Below are positions 5,565 through 8,777 of a stretch of DNA of 8,777 nucleotides, in pieces; the first letter of the stretch is position 1; each line of letters begins with the position of its first letter. The translations under genes and the position numbers were made by a program. A model generated the notes under the pieces. That model searched no databases and was not told where the DNA came from. It worked only from the letters and a program-made list of their open reading frames with translations. The DNA comes from CAZLGM01 sp964558875 (GTDB taxonomy: Bacteria; Desulfobacterota; Desulfobulbia; Desulfobulbales; Desulfocapsaceae): contig CAZLGM010000140.1 of the NCBI GenBank assembly GCA_964558875.1, positions 1 to 8,777 of the forward strand. The letters are read 5' to 3'.

Positions 5565-6422
5565 TCATACGGCGGCCAATGTTTCAATCAACTTTAGACA
5601 GTTTCCTTCTTTTAAATATGCTGCATGATCTTTGACATCTTTAAATTGCTTTTGTGTGATTTCTGAGCATTCAAACTTATAGTCAGTTATGTCTATAAAT
5701 GTTGCAATGAGTTCATTAGCTTTTTTGTTGAATGTTTCATCGTTCCAGAGATTAGCATCAGGACGCTCCTGAAGTATTTTCAATCCTTTTAGCCAAATGG
5801 CCGTTCCCAACGCTCCGCAAGCTCCACCACATAACCCGATGCCACCTGCCAATCCTGAAACCATGTGTGCGTGCAGGTCGGAAACTCCTATTTTTTTAGC
5901 CAATAGAGACGTGCAACTCAAAGGAGATTCGAATTCCTCAAATTTAGGTGGCACAATGGAGAAACTATGTTCCACCTGACGAAAAGCTTCTTGGATATAT
6001 TTGCCAACCTTCCGCATGCATCTCACGACCCCGCCTTTTAAAAAGAAATAAGCAGTCATTTCCCAGGCGCTTGAATCTTTGTCAATTGGTGTAATATCAC
6101 TGCAATTGATATATTGATTCTGTTTCCGAAAAGCACTTACTAATTTTTGCGCTGTAACAATCGCTATGTTTTCTGCTTGTGCTCCCGCTCCATTCGTTCG
6201 AAATGACTGTGCTCCGGCTGCTAATGCCGCTCCCCAAAGCATTCCGCACTGATAACCGTGTTGCATGATACCGCCAGCCAGCGGTATAACAGCCAGTTCT
6301 TCAAGCTTTAGTGGTTGTTCATAAGTATTGTTGAGACCTCTCAACAAAGCCCCTGATCAAGCAACTTTAAATAAATTACCAACTGCGTTAATAGATGAAG
6401 GTTTCCTTCTTATTTCACTCAT
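5565..6422 (-). CDS. Selenoprotein: tandem C_GCAxxG_C_C redox-family protein, UGA = Sec22
   Basis: A 285-residue protein read through one in-frame TGA (6359-6357, codon 22). ATG 6422 is preceded by GAGAGGG at 6437-6431 with 8-base spacing; a start at the internal TTG 6347 would lack a ribosome site and cut off the first motif. It is two copies of the putative redox-active C_GCAxxG_C_C domain (PF09719). Copy 1: Sec22 (KVA-U-SGALLRGLN), LAGGI at 48-52, Cys59 in YQCGMLWGA, Cys107 in NCSDIT, Cys135. Copy 2: Cys170 (LSCTSLLAK), LAGGI at 191-195, Cys202 in GGACGALG, Cys252 in ECSEIT, Cys275, plus extra Cys198. LAGGI-to-cysteine spacing is identical in both copies, and Sec22 aligns with Cys170. A SECIS-like hairpin follows the UGA. 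Likely a cytoplasmic thiol/selenol redox protein; substrate unknown. If the host lacks SelA/B/C/D it would stop at 21 residues. Confidence 0.85.
6328..6359 (-). promoter_or_regulatory. Bacterial SECIS element next to the UGA codon
   Basis: In the mRNA, nine bases after the UGA, UUGUUGAG (6347-6340) pairs perfectly with CUCAACAA (6335-6328) around the loop AGGU (6339-6336). The AGGUCU apex is the same as in the E. coli fdhF SECIS as I recall it, and the two loop Gs fall at positions +19 and +20 after the UGA in both. Such a hairpin binds SelB to insert selenocysteine. The stem lies in coding sequence, as bacterial SECIS elements do. Confidence 0.85.
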
Positions 6423-6487
6423 AATTTTTTCCCTCTCATTAATGGGGGTTTTTGATTGAAACGGATATCCACTTATTCATGTCAGTT

Positions 6488-6611
6488 AGTTTTATGGGAC
6501 GTTATTGACTGGAAGGACTGACTGTAGTTTCTCTTGATAATGTGATTGGATAGTATTGAAGTCATAGTTCCACAACACTTTGTCCGATTAGTCAACAACA
6601 TCCCCTAATCA
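6488..6611. repeat. Repeat copy B, upstream of the selenoprotein gene
   Basis: The second copy of the roughly 120-bp repeat, same orientation as copy A. It lies 13 bp after the stop of the GNAT gene 6625-7236 and 65 bp upstream of the selenoprotein start. The core differs from copy A by about a dozen substitutions and small indels, so duplication or insertion was not recent. Its inverted ends are weaker than in copy A (TTATGGGACG against TTAGGGGATG). The two copies bracket the selenoprotein gene as direct repeats. Confidence 0.75.
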
Positions 6612-6624
6612 CTACATTAAATGT

Positions 6625-7236
6625 TTAAACTTCTATCGCCATTCGATAGAATCTCAATGCTGGTAAGGGCAAACTTCTAGGCCACTGGGATTCAATCGAC
6701 ATCCCCCAATTCTCGTAGATTCGGCGTGCAAGTTCATTGTTGGCAGAAACATCGAGGGATATTCGATTCGATCCACTTGCTCGAGCACGCTCTCTTACTG
6801 AATCCATCAAGGCCGAACCAAGTCCCTTACCTCGAAAATCTTTGTCGACAGCCATGGACAAAAGGTAGAAATCACCATCTGCGATGGATTCCATAATCTG
6901 CAGCATAGGAGCAAAGAGAAATTTCACAGTTTTCATTCGCAAATAGTGGCGCCCTGCGGCTTCATTTATCGGCTGATCAGAAAAACGTCGATAATGTTCG
7001 GAAGTAAAGCCTAACGCCATTCCAGCGATACGACTGTCATATTCGGCAAAAGACACATTTTGAAAGGAGTAGCTGTGGTCTGGTTGAATATACGCCTTTG
7101 CTATAATTTGCGAATATGTGCGACCAAGCATGAAACGGAAAAATCCCTCAGCAGCTTCGTTGAGGTAATGACCGCACGATAGACCTTCATTGTAAGTTGG
7201 ATTAGCGGCCCGTATGATGATCAAGGGTTTATCCAT
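6625..7236 (-). CDS. GNAT family N-acetyltransferase
   Basis: A 203-residue acetyltransferase, longer at the N-terminus than a minimal GNAT. The acetyl-CoA site is LLSMAVDKDFRGKGLGSALM (residues 125-144), with RGKGLG as the binding loop. Motif B, ISLDVSANNELARRIYENWG, follows and is well preserved. The first 120 residues, including NEAAEGFFRFMLGR, form the substrate side and resemble GNATs of unknown substrate. ATG 7236 has no clear Shine-Dalgarno. It stands between the small membrane protein and repeat copy B. In the 171 bp upstream (7237-7407) I found no convincing attC, promoter or gene. Confidence 0.88.
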   Translation of the reverse strand: MDKPLIIIRAANPTYNEGLSCGHYLNEAAEGFFRFMLGRTYSQIIAKAYIQPDHSYSFQNVSFAEYDSRIAGMALGFTSEHYRRFSDQPINEAAGRHYLRMKTVKFLFAPMLQIMESIADGDFYLLSMAVDKDFRGKGLGSALMDSVRERARASGSNRISLDVSANNELARRIYENWGMSIESQWPRSLPLPALRFYRMAIEV

Positions 7237-7407
7237 GGTAACCGGAACCGATTGAATTATTGACGATATCCCTCAGCAGCTATGCACAGTGGCATCTGGT
7301 GGCGGGGACTGTTGGCATTTCTGCACTTATACACAGAATACAAAGACTGATCCCTATAGTCTATGAATTGAACTGACGTATATAGTTCCTGAAGTATCCG
7401 GATTGAC

Positions 7408-7755
7408 TTACTGAAGGAACGTTTGCCATGCAGATAGAACCCAGACTGCGACAACAATAACCACAATAATTCTAGCAACGATTCCCCATATTAAATGGCT
7501 CGTGTTGCGGGCGCAACGCCAGACGCTCACTGAGGCAAAAACAAGGTAGCCTGTGAGAAGGGGTATGAGTAGAACGCCCACAAGTGCGTCATTTTGGAAC
7601 GCGCCCATAATCATGAAACTGCCCAAGAATCCAATAGTGACCACAAACAATTTGCCAAAGACTCCGACGAGCCAAAACGCTTGCCATAGACGAGCGGAGC
7701 CTTGCCAACAACGCTTGAAGAAATACTGTGACGGTTGAGTCGTGGCGGGTTTCAT
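7408..7755 (-). CDS. Small membrane protein, three predicted helices
   Basis: A 115-residue protein with hydrophobic segments at about 24-50, 56-78 and 88-110. A short cytoplasm-type N-terminus (KPATTQPSQYFFKRCWQG) comes first, and RCARNTSHLIW lies between helices 2 and 3. It has no enzymatic motif and I do not recognise a named family. It would lie in the inner membrane. ATG 7755 begins 8 bp after the possible R' box of the upstream attC, with no good Shine-Dalgarno, which suits a cassette gene. The stop region CAGTAAG may be a degenerate R''. Confidence 0.75.
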   Translation of the reverse strand: MKPATTQPSQYFFKRCWQGSARLWQAFWLVGVFGKLFVVTIGFLGSFMIMGAFQNDALVGVLLIPLLTGYLVFASVSVWRCARNTSHLIWGIVARIIVVIVVAVWVLSAWQTFLQ

Positions 7756-7762
7756 TAAGAAG

Positions 7763-7889
7763 TTTTAACGACAGTGATAACCTGAAAAAATAATGTGTAT
7801 CAGGGAGTCAGAACTCTTAAGAACATGGCCCGTAAGATGAACTGCCTATATCGCCAAGCTATTTTTCCAGGTTTATTAAATTATTATGC
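7763..7889 (-). repeat. attC site of the secreted-protein cassette
   Basis: This 127-bp site has R'' GCATAAT (7889-7883), two bases after the gene's stop, then a 5-base spacer and L'' AATAAACCTGGAAAAATA. On the right, complementary TATTTTTTCAGGTTAT is followed by a short spacer and R' GTTAAAA (7769-7763). The L arms pair over about 14 of 16 bases. R'' is one base off the complement of this cassette's own first bases (GTTATGC at 8558-8552). Confidence 0.65.
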
Positions 7890-7891
7890 AA

Positions 7892-8536
7892 TTATTGTTT
7901 TGTTGCATGTATGAATTTTTTCTCGCGTTCCTTGAAAAACCCCAATTTTAATATTGGCTGACTCATTGCAGTCAAAAACTCTTTGCTCGCAAATAACATC
8001 TTTGGGTCATTTGCCATATTTCCAGAATTGGGGTGATTTGAAATTTCAATTTTGTTGTAATGTTTGGATACTTTTTTTGCAAATGAGTATTCTTGGTGTT
8101 GATGGATAGCAAAAAAATATGTACCTCGGTTGGCCATATAAATATAGAAATTCGGTTTATAGTCTGGCCTATATTGAGGATCATAATGCTCATCAATTTG
8201 ACGACCAAGTTTCATCTCGACAACCTGAACAAATTCTTTGAATGATTTCATTTTATGTTTATACGGAGGACGCATTTTAGCAAACATCTCCTGTTCTGGT
8301 GAGGCAACATGAACATATAAAGGGACGGTTGCTTCATCCATAAATGGGTAATTCCCAGTCTTTTCTTTAAACTCTAAAAGAAGTTCCCCGTAATATTTCA
8401 AATGCTGTAAACGAACAATATCAGCATCTTTTTGGAAAGCTTGATAAGCTTTCCATTGATCCATGCTCATTTCTTCAGCTGAAACTAAAGAAGCGATTAA
8501 AACAAATAATAACGTCAAAAATTTGCGTAATATCAT
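7892..8536 (-). CDS. Secreted or periplasmic protein of unknown function
   Basis: A 214-residue protein with a clear Sec signal peptide: basic MILRKF, a hydrophobic core LTLLFVLIASL, and a likely cleavage site after VSA (residue 20). The mature part is hydrophilic and Lys/Tyr/His-rich. It includes RLQHLKYYGELLLEFKEKTG, a helix followed by YPFMDE, then YVHVASPEQE, YRPDYKPNFYIYMANRG and a basic C-terminal region. No cysteine occurs in the mature part, and I see no catalytic motif. AAAGGA lies just upstream of ATG 8536; a TTG at 8539 is a less likely start. It fills its cassette between two attC sites. Possibly an exported or envelope protein; function not inferable. Confidence 0.78.
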   Translation of the reverse strand: MILRKFLTLLFVLIASLVSAEEMSMDQWKAYQAFQKDADIVRLQHLKYYGELLLEFKEKTGNYPFMDEATVPLYVHVASPEQEMFAKMRPPYKHKMKSFKEFVQVVEMKLGRQIDEHYDPQYRPDYKPNFYIYMANRGTYFFAIHQHQEYSFAKKVSKHYNKIEISNHPNSGNMANDPKMLFASKEFLTAMSQPILKLGFFKEREKKFIHATKQ

Positions 8537-8551
8537 CAATTATCCTTTAAA

Positions 8552-8685
8552 GCATAACGACCATACACAGGGGCGTAAAAAATTCCGCGAACTCTGTGGA
8601 TTTTACAAATTTTATTTTCACTATACCACCATAACTCCAAAATCAATCCGCACTTTTTTCCGTCCCTTGCGGCAATTTGTTAGCA
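8552..8685 (-). repeat. attC site upstream of the secreted-protein gene
   Basis: This 134-bp site has R'' TGCTAAC (8685-8679), then AAATTGCCGCAAGGGACGG. On the right the arm ...CGCCCCTG..., with a partial complement (AGGGACG against AGGGGCG), leads to R' GTTATGC (8558-8552). R'' begins one base after the stop of the truncated upstream gene. The core boxes and layout resemble Vibrio-type repeats, though the L arms are weaker than in the site at 4720-4825. Confidence 0.7.
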
Positions 8686-8686
8686 G

Positions 8687-8776
8687 TTATTCTTTTACTC
8701 TCTTAAAGAAGAATAGTTCTGGATCTCCTTTGTCCAAGTTATGCACTATACCGCTCGGTTCATATCGTAAGCTTCC
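8687..8776 (-). CDS. C-terminal end of an unknown cassette gene (runs off window)
   Basis: A 29-codon open frame from the window edge to TAA 8689-8687. It ends GDPELFFFKRVKE, one base before an attC R'' box, exactly where the stop of a cassette gene is expected. No family can be called from so little. The frame choice rests on the stop position and on its being open to the edge. Confidence 0.55.
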   Translation of the reverse strand, partial: GSLRYEPSGIVHNLDKGDPELFFFKRVKE

Positions 8777-8777
8777 C

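Noticed and set aside
5565..6347. Selenoprotein gene starting at TTG 6347 with the TGA as a true upstream stop
   Set aside because: There is no ribosome site before the TTG, the first conserved redox residue would be lost, and the upstream in-frame ATG has a good RBS and keeps family-like sequence.
5411..6611. CRISPR or tandem array made by the two repeats
   Set aside because: There are only two copies about 1.08 kb apart with a gene between, and no short regular spacers.
7237..7413. attC between the three-helix membrane protein gene and the GNAT gene
   Set aside because: CCGGA-containing arms near both ends are only loosely complementary, and the R boxes would be poor (CAGTAAG and GTTACCA).
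7257..7478. 73-codon minus-strand frame overlapping the three-helix membrane protein gene
   Set aside because: It overlaps the membrane protein gene in another frame, has no RBS and no recognisable sequence.

Overview
The window reads as part of an integron gene-cassette array in a bacterium, probably a Desulfobacterota-like anaerobe. That placement is an inference from the rubredoxin-like protein, the DUF2156 and C_GCAxxG_C_C families, selenocysteine use and an IS1182-type transposase. Every gene I can support lies on the minus strand, so the array reads from position 8777 towards 1. The genes are mostly small, unrelated and of mixed base composition. Several are followed directly by imperfect palindromes of about 100-150 bp with attC architecture, and several stop codons lie inside the attC R'' box. 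In three cassettes the first bases are complementary to the cassette's own R'' box (one perfectly, two with one mismatch), as expected if each was once a circle. No integrase gene or attI is visible.

Layout in transcription order: the 3' end of an unknown gene (8776-8687) and its attC (8685-8552); a secreted protein of unknown function (8536-7892) and attC (7889-7763); a small three-helix membrane protein (7755-7408); a GNAT acetyltransferase (7236-6625); repeat copy B (6611-6488); a selenoprotein gene (6422-5565); repeat copy A (5534-5411); a DUF1801 protein (5175-4819) and attC (4825-4720); a second GNAT (4704-4222) with a broken attC; a frameshifted zinc-ribbon gene (4165-3912); a four-helix membrane protein (3803-3411) and a SAM methyltransferase (3380-2733) that look co-transcribed; attC (2738-2596); a DUF2156 protein (2447-1521) with a probable attC and a terminator; a rubredoxin-like zinc-ribbon protein with its own promoter (1205-1002); a third GNAT (864-337); and the 5' end of an IS1182-type transposase (229-1).

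The most notable content is the C_GCAxxG_C_C gene. A conventional ORF call starts it at a TTG inside the gene, but a good ribosome binding site and ATG at 6422 lie in frame upstream, separated only by one UGA codon. That UGA sits where the family's first conserved cysteine is expected. It is followed at the right distance by a perfect 8-bp stem with an AGGU loop (loop plus closing bases AGGUCU), the same apical motif at the same spacing as in E. coli fdhF. The protein is a tandem duplication of the four-cysteine domain, with Sec in the first copy aligned to Cys in the second. The gene is bracketed by two roughly 89% identical repeats of about 120 bp whose nature I cannot fix (degenerate attC-like or MITE-like).

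The genes do not form one pathway. They look like a cassette collection: acetyltransferases, redox or metal-binding small proteins, a methyltransferase and small membrane or exported proteins.
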